A DNA stretch of 64,000 nucleotides from Gammaproteobacteria bacterium. Its GTDB lineage: Bacteria > Pseudomonadota > Gammaproteobacteria > Xanthomonadales > Wenzhouxiangellaceae. The DNA lies in NCBI GenBank assembly GCA_021772975.1, contig JAJFKY010000002.1:106559-170558 (forward strand), read 5' to 3'. The notes under the pieces are model-generated. The model made no database searches. It was given only the letters and a program-made list of their open reading frames with translations, and had not been told where the DNA came from. Made by a program: the position numbers and the translations under genes. Shown here piece by piece: positions 1 to 9,136 of this stretch; positions within the stretch are counted from its first letter, which is position 1; each line of letters starts with the position of its first letter.

Positions 1-512
1 ATTGCTAGGATCGTGACCCTAATGTAATACGCTCAGCATTTGGGTGATATCGGCTCTGTGTGTTGATGATCAGATTATTACCGTTGTGGAGAACCTGCTA
101 AAACCCGCGCTAGGGTGTATCCGCGTTCATTCTGAACAAATTTATCTTGACCAGGGCACGAGCTAATCAGAGATAAAGCTGATTCGCTGTCACGCAAGCT
201 TGCTTCAAAAATACTTTGATTTGAAATTAGTGAGCATGATTAGGTCGTTTTCCCGCTTTTATAGATGCAAGCGTGTTCATTTCGAACTCGCAAGTGTGAG
301 GCAAGCGCAGTGGCTAAGAAGCGGCAGCTCTGGATATCCGCCATGTTATTCACATCTGAAACTATGGGTTTCCAACCGTCGCCTTCATTGACAATAGGTA
401 GGGGTAAGCAGTCTATGCATTATTTACTGCAAACTTAACTTGTTGTTATTAGCCATTTTGTAGCTTTTATAAACACGGGAATTTTTACAGCAATTAATTA
501 GGAGAAATTATC
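1..512. other. Leader region without a recognised gene
   Basis: I see no convincing gene here. A 63-codon open frame at 200-391 has no ribosome binding site and no recognisable product. A TTGACA at 388-393 could be the -35 of a promoter for the DUF2589 cluster, but no good -10 lies at the expected distance. The stretch just before the first gene is AT-rich and ends in an AGGAG at 500-504. Confidence 0.3.
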
Positions 513-1181
513 ATGGCGCAACAACCAGCCCTGGTTTCCATGGCGGAACAGTTTAGTGGATTGCCAATGGAAGCCTTAATCGGCGCACCATTAATGGCGG
601 CAGCAAAAGCTAACAGCGATATGGGTGCGGCACAAGTAGACTTTTTGCTAAAGACCTGCTTCGCCTATGACAAGGAGGCCGATACCTATACGCCTACAAT
701 GATAAAGATGATACTGAAACGTGGGGTATTAGTGCCAGTTGATCCAACTGCGGATCCTCCGGTTGATCCGGAAATCAAGGTAGTCGAAACAGAATTTGAT
801 CTGCCAATATTGACGATCTTGCCTTTAAATTCATTAGCGGTTGATGAGGTAAATATCAGTTTCCATATGGAGGTTCAATCGAGCTTCAGTGAAACTGACA
901 GTGACGAGCGTACAGAAGCGCTTGCAGCCGAGGCATCCTGGTCAGCCAAAGTTGGTTTGGGCCCATTTTCCGCGAAAGTGAAAGGAAGTGTCAGTTACAA
1001 CAGCGAGAGTACTACATCGCACGAGACGTATTACGAGAAGAGCAATTCGGCTGAATATAACGTAACGGTGCATGCAGGGCAGTTGCCACTGCCTAAAGGT
1101 GTTAATACGATCATAGAAGCGTTTACTAAAGCGATCGAGCCTGTGACTATGCCAGTATTTGTTGGCGATTCCCCAGGATAA
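513..1181 (+). CDS. DUF2589 domain protein
   Basis: A 222-residue protein of the DUF2589 family, whose function is not known to me. The conserved N-terminal block (residues 1-32: SMAEQFSGLPMEALIG and AAAKAN) is what I recognise. The middle (about 85-105) is a beta strand-rich segment with repeated acidic and hydrophobic residues, and 125-185 is rich in Ser, Thr and Glu. No signal peptide or membrane segment is visible, so it is probably cytoplasmic. AGGAG lies 8 bases before the ATG. It is the first gene of a three-gene cluster that ends with a second protein of the same family, with gaps of 82 and 70 bases. The two relatives differ much in sequence, so they are probably partners and not a recent duplication. 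Confidence 0.8.
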   Translation: MAQQPALVSMAEQFSGLPMEALIGAPLMAAAKANSDMGAAQVDFLLKTCFAYDKEADTYTPTMIKMILKRGVLVPVDPTADPPVDPEIKVVETEFDLPILTILPLNSLAVDEVNISFHMEVQSSFSETDSDERTEALAAEASWSAKVGLGPFSAKVKGSVSYNSESTTSHETYYEKSNSAEYNVTVHAGQLPLPKGVNTIIEAFTKAIEPVTMPVFVGDSPG

Positions 1182-1263
1182 CCAGGCATCAATCCGCCGC
1201 TTGCGATTCGCATTTTATATTAGTGATATACGAATCGCAGCGGCATTTAATCAGGAGAATAAT

Positions 1264-1446
1264 ATGAATATCAATATTACATGCCCTCACTGTCAATCAC
1301 GGATTTATGTGGACCCCGCGGAATTGATCAGAGGCAGGCAATTCTGCTGTTCAGGATGTGCCGTATCAGTATCGCTGGCTGTAGAAAGTCAAGCGATTGT
1401 TAAGCAGAGTATGCAGAAATTAGAGAGCATGCAACAGCCAGGCTGA
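1264..1446 (+). CDS. Small zinc-ribbon protein
   Basis: A 60-residue protein with two Cys pairs, C7-x2-C10 and C29-x2-C32 (a further Cys at 28), spaced as in a zinc ribbon. The tail (about 40-58) is a short charged helix. AGGAG precedes the ATG by 7 bases. A longer frame opens upstream at 1159 but overlaps the previous gene and has no binding site, so I take the internal ATG. It sits between the two DUF2589 genes and probably acts with them. The sequence does not show whether it binds nucleic acid or protein. Confidence 0.7.
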   Translation: MNINITCPHCQSRIYVDPAELIRGRQFCCSGCAVSVSLAVESQAIVKQSMQKLESMQQPG

Positions 1447-1516
1447 GTTGGCTAAGTATATTAATTGATATCTGGTTTTTGAGAAATAAATACATTGAAG
1501 CGGAGGAAATATCAGC

Positions 1517-2143
1517 ATGCTAACACTTAATCAATTGGTCGAAACCGTAAACAACGCAGCGTTGGTTGCGGCCGATACGGTTCGCGCAAAAAATTTGGCG
1601 ATCATCGAAGATTTCTTTGAACTGGCAGATGGCAAAGATCCTTCAATAGCAGCTGCCATTGCCGCGCTGGATGCGGCAGCAGAAGATATGGATGACGGTG
1701 TCGAGTTGGATAACATCAGGAAAAGCCGTCAACGTCTTGTTGCCATGGACGGTGGCGATACTACACAAATGCCACCAGGTATCTCGCCGCTAATGCGGCC
1801 TAAGATGGTTGCTGTCGCGTATCCTAAAGAAAGCATCGATGGTCCAGGGTCACACATTGTTTATGTGCCATTGATTGCATTAACACCAATGTCTACGGCT
1901 TCGTTATCTAACCTGACTTTCAAAACCGATTTGGAACTTAGCCAAAGTGATTCCGGTGAGTTACTAATCGCCTTCCCAGTCGCTGAGCATAAAAGTATCA
2001 AACAAACAAACAATAATGATGAGCAAAGCCGGGCTGCGCATGCAAGTTTGGAAATTAGCCTGGATGCCAGTGCTACGCCTCAGGGCCTAAAGAAACTGAT
2101 TGAAGGCTATGAGCGGTCATTGCGGGCGCAGATACCTGGATAG
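1517..2143 (+). CDS. Second DUF2589-type protein
   Basis: A 208-residue protein. Residues about 90-155 (RPKMVAVAYPKES, then VPLIALTPMSTASLSNLTFK) match the core DUF2589 pattern in which a prolyl loop is followed by strands ending in a conserved F-x-T-D/E. The C-terminus (about 165-205) has an amphipathic helix after a Ser/Ala-rich strand. There is no signal peptide. GGAGG lies 11 bases upstream of the ATG. The first 75 residues are helical and unrelated to the start of the first DUF2589 gene, so the two may form a hetero-oligomer. Function unknown. Confidence 0.65.
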   Translation: MLTLNQLVETVNNAALVAADTVRAKNLAIIEDFFELADGKDPSIAAAIAALDAAAEDMDDGVELDNIRKSRQRLVAMDGGDTTQMPPGISPLMRPKMVAVAYPKESIDGPGSHIVYVPLIALTPMSTASLSNLTFKTDLELSQSDSGELLIAFPVAEHKSIKQTNNNDEQSRAAHASLEISLDASATPQGLKKLIEGYERSLRAQIPG

Positions 2144-2163
2144 TTCTTCTGCCAGGAGTGAGT

Positions 2164-2339
2164 ATGGACACCTACCATGTTTTTACAAGCACTGGTGGAT
2201 GGCCCTACCAACAAACCCTCACCCTGCGGACCAGGGATTTATTGACTAACATTCGGGCGGCAGTGAGATCCAATAAAAAAATAGTTGGGAAAAAATAATG
2301 ACATCCACGGTTCTGCCTGTATCAGAAGATGTGGGTGTC
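2164..2339. repeat. Inverted-repeat element with a 44-codon frame
   Basis: The left end reads ATGGACACCTAC and the right end GTGGGTGTC, an inverted pair that matches the GGACACCCAC ends found near 9.1-9.3, 26.9, 31.4 and 33.4 kb. Inside, an open frame of 44 codons runs 2164-2298 and ends in a basic tail (NKKIVGKK). Its ATG lies in the repeat end itself, with an AGGAG 7 bases upstream at 2153-2157. It may be a real short peptide of the cluster or only a repeat read in frame. I lean to the second. Confidence 0.45.
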
Positions 2340-2770
2340 TCAACGCTTTGCTGATCTAGCCAGTTAAATCAATGCAGGTTCGACGATCAGCTTACTGGCA
2401 TAAAGGCTCTCTTGTTGAGGGCGATCAGCCTTAGCACTGCATGTGCCTGTTCTGAACCTGTCAGCCGCCCTTGCAGCCAATACAGGGCTTGCGGCGGTTG
2501 TCCGCAAGGCTGGCAGGCAGGCACGGAATTTCCCTATCCGACTCTTCACATTCTACTGTCAGTTGAGAAGCTAAACTGACTGTCGCCTAGCTCATAAAGG
2601 CGTTTATGTGATCAGTTGGTTACATACGGATTTTATCGTACGAGCAAGGCAACAGGGCGGTTAGCAGTGTCGCTGTAATTCACAATCCCAGTGATGGCTG
2701 TCGCATGTCTATAAAAAGGGCCGGAAGGTTTAACTGGTCGCATAATTTCAGTAACAAAGAGGTGTTTTAT
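2340..2770. other. Non-coding stretch with a hairpin
   Basis: No gene seen. A 7-bp stem (CTTGCGG at 2488-2494 with CCGCAAG at 2502-2508) is the only clear structure and could act as a terminator or processing hairpin. It lacks a T run. The open frame at 2364-2549 on the minus strand has no binding site and looks accidental. Confidence 0.3.
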
Positions 2771-3388
2771 ATGAAAGCGTTTATTCTATCTATTGGTATT
2801 TTTATATTGGCGTCGCCTGCCTTGGCGGCCCCGGATATACCTCCCGTTCCCGATACCCCGTCGGCGGTGGCTGATCTGGTCCACGTGCGTGCGTTCAGAT
2901 TGGAAAACGGTTACCGCTACGACTGGCGGCAGGAGCAGCCTATGGTTGACCAGGGTGTGCTGGCGGTGTTCAAGGTCAATCCAGACCTGGTTTATCCACG
3001 CAATGCGGCTGAACCGGTGCTGTATGCCGGTGACCAGACCGTGCAGCGTTTGAATTCCGGTCATCAATCCGGGTATGTGATTGCGATCATTCCCGGAGAG
3101 GTTGATTTAAGCCGGGCGCCCGTTTGGTTCGGTCAGCCTGATCTACCCGAGCGCGTCAACGCGGAGGTGATACGGACACAGCGTGATTTAGCTGATAATG
3201 CGGATATCCGGTCATTTAAAGCTGACAAAATCGAAAGCGTCAGACAGCAGCCGGTAACGGCAACTGATCTATCTGAACTGCTGCGCAAACATATTGCCGA
3301 GCTGGTGCTGGAATATTCTCCGCAAGAGCGAGACCTGGTTGAAACCTGGCGTTTGCCAGCCGGCCAGCCTGGACGTGCAGCGCAATAA
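2771..3388 (+). CDS. Secreted hypothetical protein
   Basis: A 205-residue protein with a clear signal peptide (MKAFILSIGIFILASPALAA, cleavage after ALA). The start is taken at the ATG at 2771, because it begins the signal peptide and has AGAGG 9 bases before it. The ATG at 2705 would put 22 charged residues in front. The mature part is Pro- and Val-rich at first (PDIPPVPDTP), then mixed strands and a charged C-terminal helix. I do not recognise the family. It ends 36 bases before the large hydrolase-VWD gene and probably shares its transcript, so it may be a periplasmic or surface partner of that protein. Confidence 0.65.
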   Translation: MKAFILSIGIFILASPALAAPDIPPVPDTPSAVADLVHVRAFRLENGYRYDWRQEQPMVDQGVLAVFKVNPDLVYPRNAAEPVLYAGDQTVQRLNSGHQSGYVIAIIPGEVDLSRAPVWFGQPDLPERVNAEVIRTQRDLADNADIRSFKADKIESVRQQPVTATDLSELLRKHIAELVLEYSPQERDLVETWRLPAGQPGRAAQ

Positions 3389-3424
3389 TCCGCAATTAAA
3401 TATTGAACTTGGCAAGGGAATACC

Positions 3425-6400
3425 ATGAAAAATACATTGGAAGTACGAGCAAAAAAATATTATTGGACACTGTCTGTTTGTTTATTGATGCTGATGGTTA
3501 TGCTGGCATCTTCAGCACAGGCTATGCCTACTCACACACAACTGGCAGGTAATTCACTGACGGATTACCCTTTTTTCGAATATGTCAAAGCATTTAACGC
3601 CAATGCCAGCGTTAGTGTTGCTATTGACCCCAGCCGCTTTCCCGGAATTGCCGGGCAAACCTGTGACATCTACGTGGTGACGGCCAAAGGCACCACCGGG
3701 TGGGCGACGAATAACACCCTCACCGACGTCACCACCGGCGGCGCCCAGACACAGACTTTCAGCGCGGCTAATATCCAGAGCAATACCTTTCTGGTGGCCG
3801 GGCCATCCGAGTTGAGCGCCAATGCCGGTCTCGGTCTGGGGGTAGGTTATGACGTGGTCCTGGACTGCGATCAGGACGGCCTGCTCGGTAATGCGGATTT
3901 TATTGACGGTCTGAAAAACGAAGCCGGCCTGTACGTCGTTCACGACACCACGGCCGCAGGTCCACTGGCGGTCACCGAAACGCTGTACAGTATTAATGCA
4001 ACGGTGGGCGCAAGCTTCGGTATTCCAGCCAACAAACTGGCCGAAGATTTATATTACCCGACGACTATCGCGACCATGGGGCAGTTGCCATTGATCATTA
4101 TCAGCCGCGGCAACGGTCACAATTATCAATGGTATGACCACATCGGTAATCATCTCGCCTCATATGGTTATATCGTGATGAGTCACGACAACAACACTGA
4201 ACCGGGGGTGCAAACCGCGGCTACCACCACTCTGGGGCATACCGATGCCTTTATCGATCAGGTGGCTGCCGGAGTGATTGCCGGCGGCGCACTGGTTGGC
4301 CATCTGGATACCAGCCGGATTACCTGGATCGGGCATAGTCGTGGCGCAGAGGGCGTGGCAATTGCTTATGACCGGCTATTTGATGGTACCCACACACCGG
4401 TGAATTTCGTGCGGGCCAATATCAAACTGATCAGCAGCATGCTGCCGACCGATTTTGAAAAAACCAATGTGGCTGATCCGCACGATGCCAATTATCATCT
4501 GTGGACCGCGTCAGGTGATTCTGATGTCAATGGTTCAGCTGGCTGTGATCTCTGCCAGACCTTTCATCTGCATGATCGAGCCACTGGTAATCGTCAGTCC
4601 ACCACTATCCAGGGCACCGGACATGGCTGGTTTCACGACAACAATTCAGCCGCTGCCGCATTTTTCGGCCCGTGCTCGATTGGTCCCACCAACAGCCTGA
4701 CGCATCAGATTCAGCTGGGTCACTTTTTGCCGCTGGTCAAACGCTATATCGAGGACAATATTCCGTCCATTGATTTTTTAACCCGGCAGTATGAAAGTTT
4801 CCGCCCGATCGGTGTGCCGACCGGCAATGCCTGCATCGTAGTCAGCCATGAATACCGCGACGGGACCGCCAGCGGTAATTTCATTATTGACGATTATCAG
4901 ACCCAAACCGGCACGGGAACCAGCAGCTCAGGTGCCGCGGTAACCTTCAATGTGCAAAATCTGACCGAGGGCCGGCTGGACGACAACAACAGCAGTTTCA
5001 GCTGGACGACTTCGGACCCGTTCAATGGTGCGACCCAGGGTGGTCCTGCCGACACCACCCGCGGGGTAGTGTTCGACTGGACCAATCAAGACCGCTTTTA
5101 TGAGTGGGAAGTGGCTGTCGGGCAGCGCAACTTTGCCAGCCGACTGCTGTTTAACGACAACCTGTATCTATCCCTGCGCGGTGCCCAGGGCACCCAGCAT
5201 CCCAATACCCTGGCGGTGCTGGGTGATCTGACTTTCACGCTGACCCTGCGCGATAATACCGGCACCAGCAGTTCCATCAATATCGGTGCGTTCGGTGGTG
5301 GCCTGGAACAACCCTATGCGCGCAGCGGCGGCTGGCACAATGAGATGGAAACCATCCGCATCCGGGTTACCGACTTTCTCAATAATGGCTCGGGTCTGAA
5401 TCTGGGCAATATCGTTGCGGTGCGGCTAAATGTGGGTCCTTCCTGGGGTTCCGGTCGGGGTCGCATTGTGGTGGACGAGGTGATGTTGACCAATGACCGC
5501 ACCGTTTATGATGCATCCAACAATGGCGACCCGCATATCAGGACCGTGGACGGCGTTCACTATGATTTCCATAGTGCGGGTGAGTTTGTGGTCTTGCGTG
5601 CTGATGATGACATGCAGATCCAGACGCGCCAGTCACCGGTGTCCACAGCGCCGCCCATTGGCAATGCACATACCGGACTGGCAAGCTGTGTCAGCATTAA
5701 CACCGCGGTGGCCGCCCGGGTGGGCGCACATCGCGTCAGCTACCAGCCCAACCTGAACGGTGAACCCGATCCGGATGGACTGCAGTTGCGCATAGACGGT
5801 GTGCTGACCAGTCTGCCTGCCAACGGCATTGATCTCGGACTGAGCGGGCGGGTGGCGGAAGCCCCGGCCGGCGACGGCATCCAGATAGACTTCGCTGACG
5901 GAACTACCATGGTGGCACTGTCCAGGTGGTGGAGCTCGCAAAGCAGGTGGTATTTGAACGTCAGTGTCTTCAATACCCCGGCCGAGCAGGGCGTGATGGG
6001 AATTATCCCGGCTGGTAACTGGTTGCCGGCACTGCCCGATGGGACTTTACTGGGACCTCGTCCGGGTCCATTGTCGCAACGCTACAGTGATTTAAATAAA
6101 ACTTTTGCCGATGCCTGGCGGGTAACCTCTGCAACCAGTCTGTTTGATTACGCCCCGGGTACTTCGACCAAAACCTATACCAACCGGGGCTGGCCACCCG
6201 AACAACCACCCTGCGAGATTCCGGAAAGCCCGCCGACGGAACCGCTGGACAGCGATGTTGCCAAGGAGTTTTGCCGGGTGATCTTGGACGAGCAAAACAA
6301 TGCCGATTGTGTGTTTGATGTCATGCTGACCGGCGAACCGGGTTTTGCCAAGCTGTATGAGCAGACCCAGCGAATTGAGGCTGGTCTGACAAAAACCATC

Positions 6401-6727
6401 TTGAGTGGTAACCGTAATCCGTCACGGCCGGGCGAAAAGGTCACCTTCACGGCGAAGGTGTTCAGGGCCGCTCTGGATAAAACCATCAAACCCGGAGAGG
6501 TTGATCAGGATGCCCCCAAAGGTGCAATTCAGTTTGTTCTGGATGGTGACTGGATAGGTGATCCGATTGAGCTGGATGAAAACGGGCAGGCCAGCTGGAT
6601 AACCTCGCGGCTTACAGCGGGCGGTCACAAAGTGAGCGCTATTTATATTCCCGCTGAAAGAGATGAGGTGTTTCTTACCAGTCAAAGCGCTGTTCAGATA
6701 CATAATGTGACCCGCGAGGGCAGATAG
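3425..6727 (+). CDS. Secreted alpha/beta hydrolase with VWD and Big3-like domains
   Basis: An 1100-residue exported protein. Residues 1-34 are a signal peptide. About 190-450 form an alpha/beta hydrolase resembling the dienelactone hydrolase/PAF-acetylhydrolase group. The nucleophile is in GHSRG near residue 302, and a likely catalytic His is in GTGHGWFHD near 400. A beta-sandwich of about 200 residues follows. Near 699 the motif NGDPHIRTVDG opens a von Willebrand type D domain, which continues through FHSAGEFVVLR. From about 985 a Big3-like Ig domain (NPSRPGEKVTFTAKV) ends the protein. AAGGGA precedes the ATG. A catalytic domain joined to VWD suggests an enzyme anchored to or acting on the cell surface. 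Substrate unknown. Confidence 0.75.
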   Translation: MKNTLEVRAKKYYWTLSVCLLMLMVMLASSAQAMPTHTQLAGNSLTDYPFFEYVKAFNANASVSVAIDPSRFPGIAGQTCDIYVVTAKGTTGWATNNTLTDVTTGGAQTQTFSAANIQSNTFLVAGPSELSANAGLGLGVGYDVVLDCDQDGLLGNADFIDGLKNEAGLYVVHDTTAAGPLAVTETLYSINATVGASFGIPANKLAEDLYYPTTIATMGQLPLIIISRGNGHNYQWYDHIGNHLASYGYIVMSHDNNTEPGVQTAATTTLGHTDAFIDQVAAGVIAGGALVGHLDTSRITWIGHSRGAEGVAIAYDRLFDGTHTPVNFVRANIKLISSMLPTDFEKTNVADPHDANYHLWTASGDSDVNGSAGCDLCQTFHLHDRATGNRQSTTIQGTGHGWFHDNNSAAAAFFGPCSIGPTNSLTHQIQLGHFLPLVKRYIEDNIPSIDFLTRQYESFRPIGVPTGNACIVVSHEYRDGTASGNFIIDDYQTQTGTGTSSSGAAVTFNVQNLTEGRLDDNNSSFSWTTSDPFNGATQGGPADTTRGVVFDWTNQDRFYEWEVAVGQRNFASRLLFNDNLYLSLRGAQGTQHPNTLAVLGDLTFTLTLRDNTGTSSSINIGAFGGGLEQPYARSGGWHNEMETIRIRVTDFLNNGSGLNLGNIVAVRLNVGPSWGSGRGRIVVDEVMLTNDRTVYDASNNGDPHIRTVDGVHYDFHSAGEFVVLRADDDMQIQTRQSPVSTAPPIGNAHTGLASCVSINTAVAARVGAHRVSYQPNLNGEPDPDGLQLRIDGVLTSLPANGIDLGLSGRVAEAPAGDGIQIDFADGTTMVALSRWWSSQSRWYLNVSVFNTPAEQGVMGIIPAGNWLPALPDGTLLGPRPGPLSQRYSDLNKTFADAWRVTSATSLFDYAPGTSTKTYTNRGWPPEQPPCEIPESPPTEPLDSDVAKEFCRVILDEQNNADCVFDVMLTGEPGFAKLYEQTQRIEAGLTKTILSGNRNPSRPGEKVTFTAKVFRAALDKTIKPGEVDQDAPKGAIQFVLDGDWIGDPIELDENGQASWITSRLTAGGHKVSAIYIPAERDEVFLTSQSAVQIHNVTREGR

Positions 6728-6774
6728 CAGGACAGCTAACCTGGTTATTATCCGACCAGGTGGATAATTGATAT

Positions 6775-6808
6775 GAACCGGGTATGGCGTTGTCGCCATA
6801 CCCGGTTC
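6775..6808. terminator. Strong bidirectional terminator hairpin
   Basis: A perfect 15-bp stem (6775-6789 with 6794-6808) closes on a TTGT loop between two convergent genes. The flanks are AT-rich on both sides (TTATTATT after the right arm, ATAATTGATAT before the left), which fits termination from both directions. Confidence 0.75.
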
Positions 6809-6940
6809 GCTTATTATTGGAAGAGCTGATTTTTAGCCGCGCTGTGTCTGTGATCGGTTGGCGCTGCCGCCATACTGGCAGTAAAAAATGTCAGATAAGC
6901 AGAATATGCTGAGGATATTCCGCCGGTTTCTACCAGGCGG

Positions 6941-8866
6941 TCAGGGGCACTCACCCCTGTTCCAGACCACACCATCGATACTGTATAGCGTATTGACGCC
7001 CCAGGTTGAGCCTGGCATGGGGTCATTGCTGCCATTGGCGAAATAGTCCGGGCTGAAGAAAGCGCCGGTACTGTAGGCCCGGTTGCTGGTCTTGTGGTAA
7101 TAATTGACGGTGGTTTGTTGTTCGCACGTGCCACCCCCATCACCGCCGCCTCCCGGATCGCCGCCATCACCACTGCAGGCGACGTTTGGACCTGAACACG
7201 AGGCGTCGTCGTCCTGCCAGCGGCACTGAGTTGTGGATAAGGCGATTTCGCTCAGGGTAAAAGGCAGGCTGGCATATTCCAGGTAGCAGTCGGCGTAATT
7301 GGTATAAGCCAGCCGTCCGGCATTGATATGTTCACTCAGCGTTGCGGTCTGTCCGCTATCAAGACTGAAAAATACCGATTCACTGGTGCTCAGACCACTG
7401 AGGTCAGTGGCCACCAAAGTGGCTTCATTGACGCCACCCGGCAGACCACAGCGTGCGGCGGTAAAAGATGTGCCGCTGATGGTTGCGGTTACGCTGCCAT
7501 TGCTGAAGGTGGCAATAACGGTATCAAGGTCCTGGTTCTGATCAATAACCTCGCCGGTTACCGTCACGCACTGTCCGGCCACGGTGGCAGCGATATTGCT
7601 GAATGCCGGGGCTGCTGGCGGCGGCGGCGGACCAATGCGCACGGTTGCGGTCACCGGGCTGCTGGTTGAGCCGCTGTCGTCAGTTGCGCTCAGGGTTACG
7701 CTATACAGATTATCCGCCAGGCTTGTGCTGAGACCGCTGTAAGTGCTGCCTGCGACAGTCAGCATCACTGTAGCGACCGGCACGCCAGTATCAGCTTCAC
7801 TGATCGCGGCGCTTGCTTCGGCGACACTGCCATCGGTATCGGTGACCGTTGCGGTAATCGCAATGCGGCCGGCATCTTCCGCCAGCAGCAGATTGCTGAT
7901 CTCAGGCGGTGTATTGCGGTTGACGCGCTGATTATAGGCGGCAAAAAAACCACCTAAATACGCGGCGTAGTTGATGCTGGCCGCGGATATAAAACTACCT
8001 GATGCACCGGCGCCGCCCGACCATGCGTGATCTACACCGTTAAACCAGAGCCTGGAAACCCGGCCGTTCTGCCATAGGGTTTCCTGCGCGGTCCGTCCGG
8101 CCCCATCGGTAACGGTAACGGTGCCGGGCAGCTCGCTCACCCCATACAAGGCGGCCATGCCAACGGAGTTTTGGGTGTTGTAGCATTGATTGACGGTGGT
8201 ATCCGCATCGCCCTGCGCGATGGAGGCAATCTGAGTAGCGAAATATTGCCGATAGGCGCTGCCTGCATAGCTGTCACAGCGGGCTGCAACATCAGCTGAT
8301 TCGCATGGGCCCAATGCGCCGTTGGAACTGGTGCCGATACTTGGGCCGGCGCTGACAGCCACGCCAGCGAATACATCGGGCGCCAGACAGGCCGTGGTAT
8401 TGGCAAAGCTGGCGCCTGAAGACAGCCCGGAGATGTAGACCTGATCAGGGTCAATGCCGCGGCCAGGGTCGCTGCTCAGAGTATTGGCCAGGTTGATCAG
8501 ACGTTGATAGTCATCACTGGAGCGGGATTTTGTACCGGTCCAGTAAGACCAGCAACTGAAACCGGCCTTATTGACGGCATCGGGTACCGCAATAACCATT
8601 CCGTAGCTGTCGGCCGCGTCTTCCAGGTTGGCGGTATCATAATTGCTGATGGGCTGAACACAGCCATGCAGAACCAGCAGCAATGATCGTTGTTGCGCTG
8701 GTCCGATGGGTGAGAATGATGTCGGGGTGTAGATGTTGACGTTATTAAAACCGCCCAGGCTGATGCCTCGTTGCCAGCTGCCCGCGCCAGCCAAAGCCGG
8801 CAGCAGCAAAGCAATCATCATCACCAGTGCACGAAACTTCGCAGGGGTATTGCAAGAACCAGTCAT
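6941..8866 (-). CDS. Secreted PHB-depolymerase/feruloyl-esterase type hydrolase
   Basis: A 641-residue exported esterase. Reading from the ATG at 8866 (GAGGG 8 bases upstream), a signal peptide ends at ALAGA near residue 28. The catalytic domain (about 30-320) has the family's oxyanion motif LLLVLHGC, the nucleophile elbow GLSSGAS, and the histidine in NGVDHAWSGG. This matches LpqC/PHB-depolymerase esterases, which cut polyhydroxyalkanoate or carbohydrate esters outside the cell. Two Ig-like/fibronectin-like domains follow (about 325-530). The C-terminus has a Gly-rich linker (GGDGGDPGGGGDGGG) and a short aromatic domain that may bind the polymer or chitin. Upstream codons to 8938 lack a binding site. 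Exact substrate is not readable. Confidence 0.8.
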   Translation of the reverse strand: MTGSCNTPAKFRALVMMIALLLPALAGAGSWQRGISLGGFNNVNIYTPTSFSPIGPAQQRSLLLVLHGCVQPISNYDTANLEDAADSYGMVIAVPDAVNKAGFSCWSYWTGTKSRSSDDYQRLINLANTLSSDPGRGIDPDQVYISGLSSGASFANTTACLAPDVFAGVAVSAGPSIGTSSNGALGPCESADVAARCDSYAGSAYRQYFATQIASIAQGDADTTVNQCYNTQNSVGMAALYGVSELPGTVTVTDGAGRTAQETLWQNGRVSRLWFNGVDHAWSGGAGASGSFISAASINYAAYLGGFFAAYNQRVNRNTPPEISNLLLAEDAGRIAITATVTDTDGSVAEASAAISEADTGVPVATVMLTVAGSTYSGLSTSLADNLYSVTLSATDDSGSTSSPVTATVRIGPPPPPAAPAFSNIAATVAGQCVTVTGEVIDQNQDLDTVIATFSNGSVTATISGTSFTAARCGLPGGVNEATLVATDLSGLSTSESVFFSLDSGQTATLSEHINAGRLAYTNYADCYLEYASLPFTLSEIALSTTQCRWQDDDASCSGPNVACSGDGGDPGGGGDGGGTCEQQTTVNYYHKTSNRAYSTGAFFSPDYFANGSNDPMPGSTWGVNTLYSIDGVVWNRGECP

Positions 8867-8890
8867 ATCGTATCCCTCGCCAATGAAGAC

Positions 8891-9127
8891 TGAGCAGCCT
8901 AAACGCTGCCAGTGAGTGTCTGCGCAGGCCGTGCTCAAGGCTGGTGCTATATCGGGCCAGGCGCGCAGTTGTTGCGTTAATTCAATTGCTTAGCCGTTTC
9001 GATTAACCCTAGGATATTTGCCCGGACGCGTCTATTGTCCATATGGCCATAACCCGGGCAGGCTGGCAGGGCAGCTTTAGCAAGCAGCTGTGCTGCTATG
9101 CGGTTTAGCTCCGCTGGCGGCATCGGA
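8891..9127. repeat. 237-bp direct repeat, copy 1
   Basis: This stretch and 10369-10606 are imperfect direct copies. Both contain GCGCGCAGTTGTTGCGTTAA, then GACGCGTCTATTG and GCAGGGCAGCTTTAGCAAGC. They flank the unrecognised gene at 9524-10141. No open frame is shared by the copies, so it is probably a non-autonomous element or the trace of a segmental duplication. Confidence 0.7.
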
Positions 9128-9136
9128 AGCGGCTAT

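Noticed and set aside
200..391. 63-codon frame before the DUF2589 cluster
   Set aside because: No ribosome binding site, no hydrophobic or domain pattern, and no relation to its neighbours.
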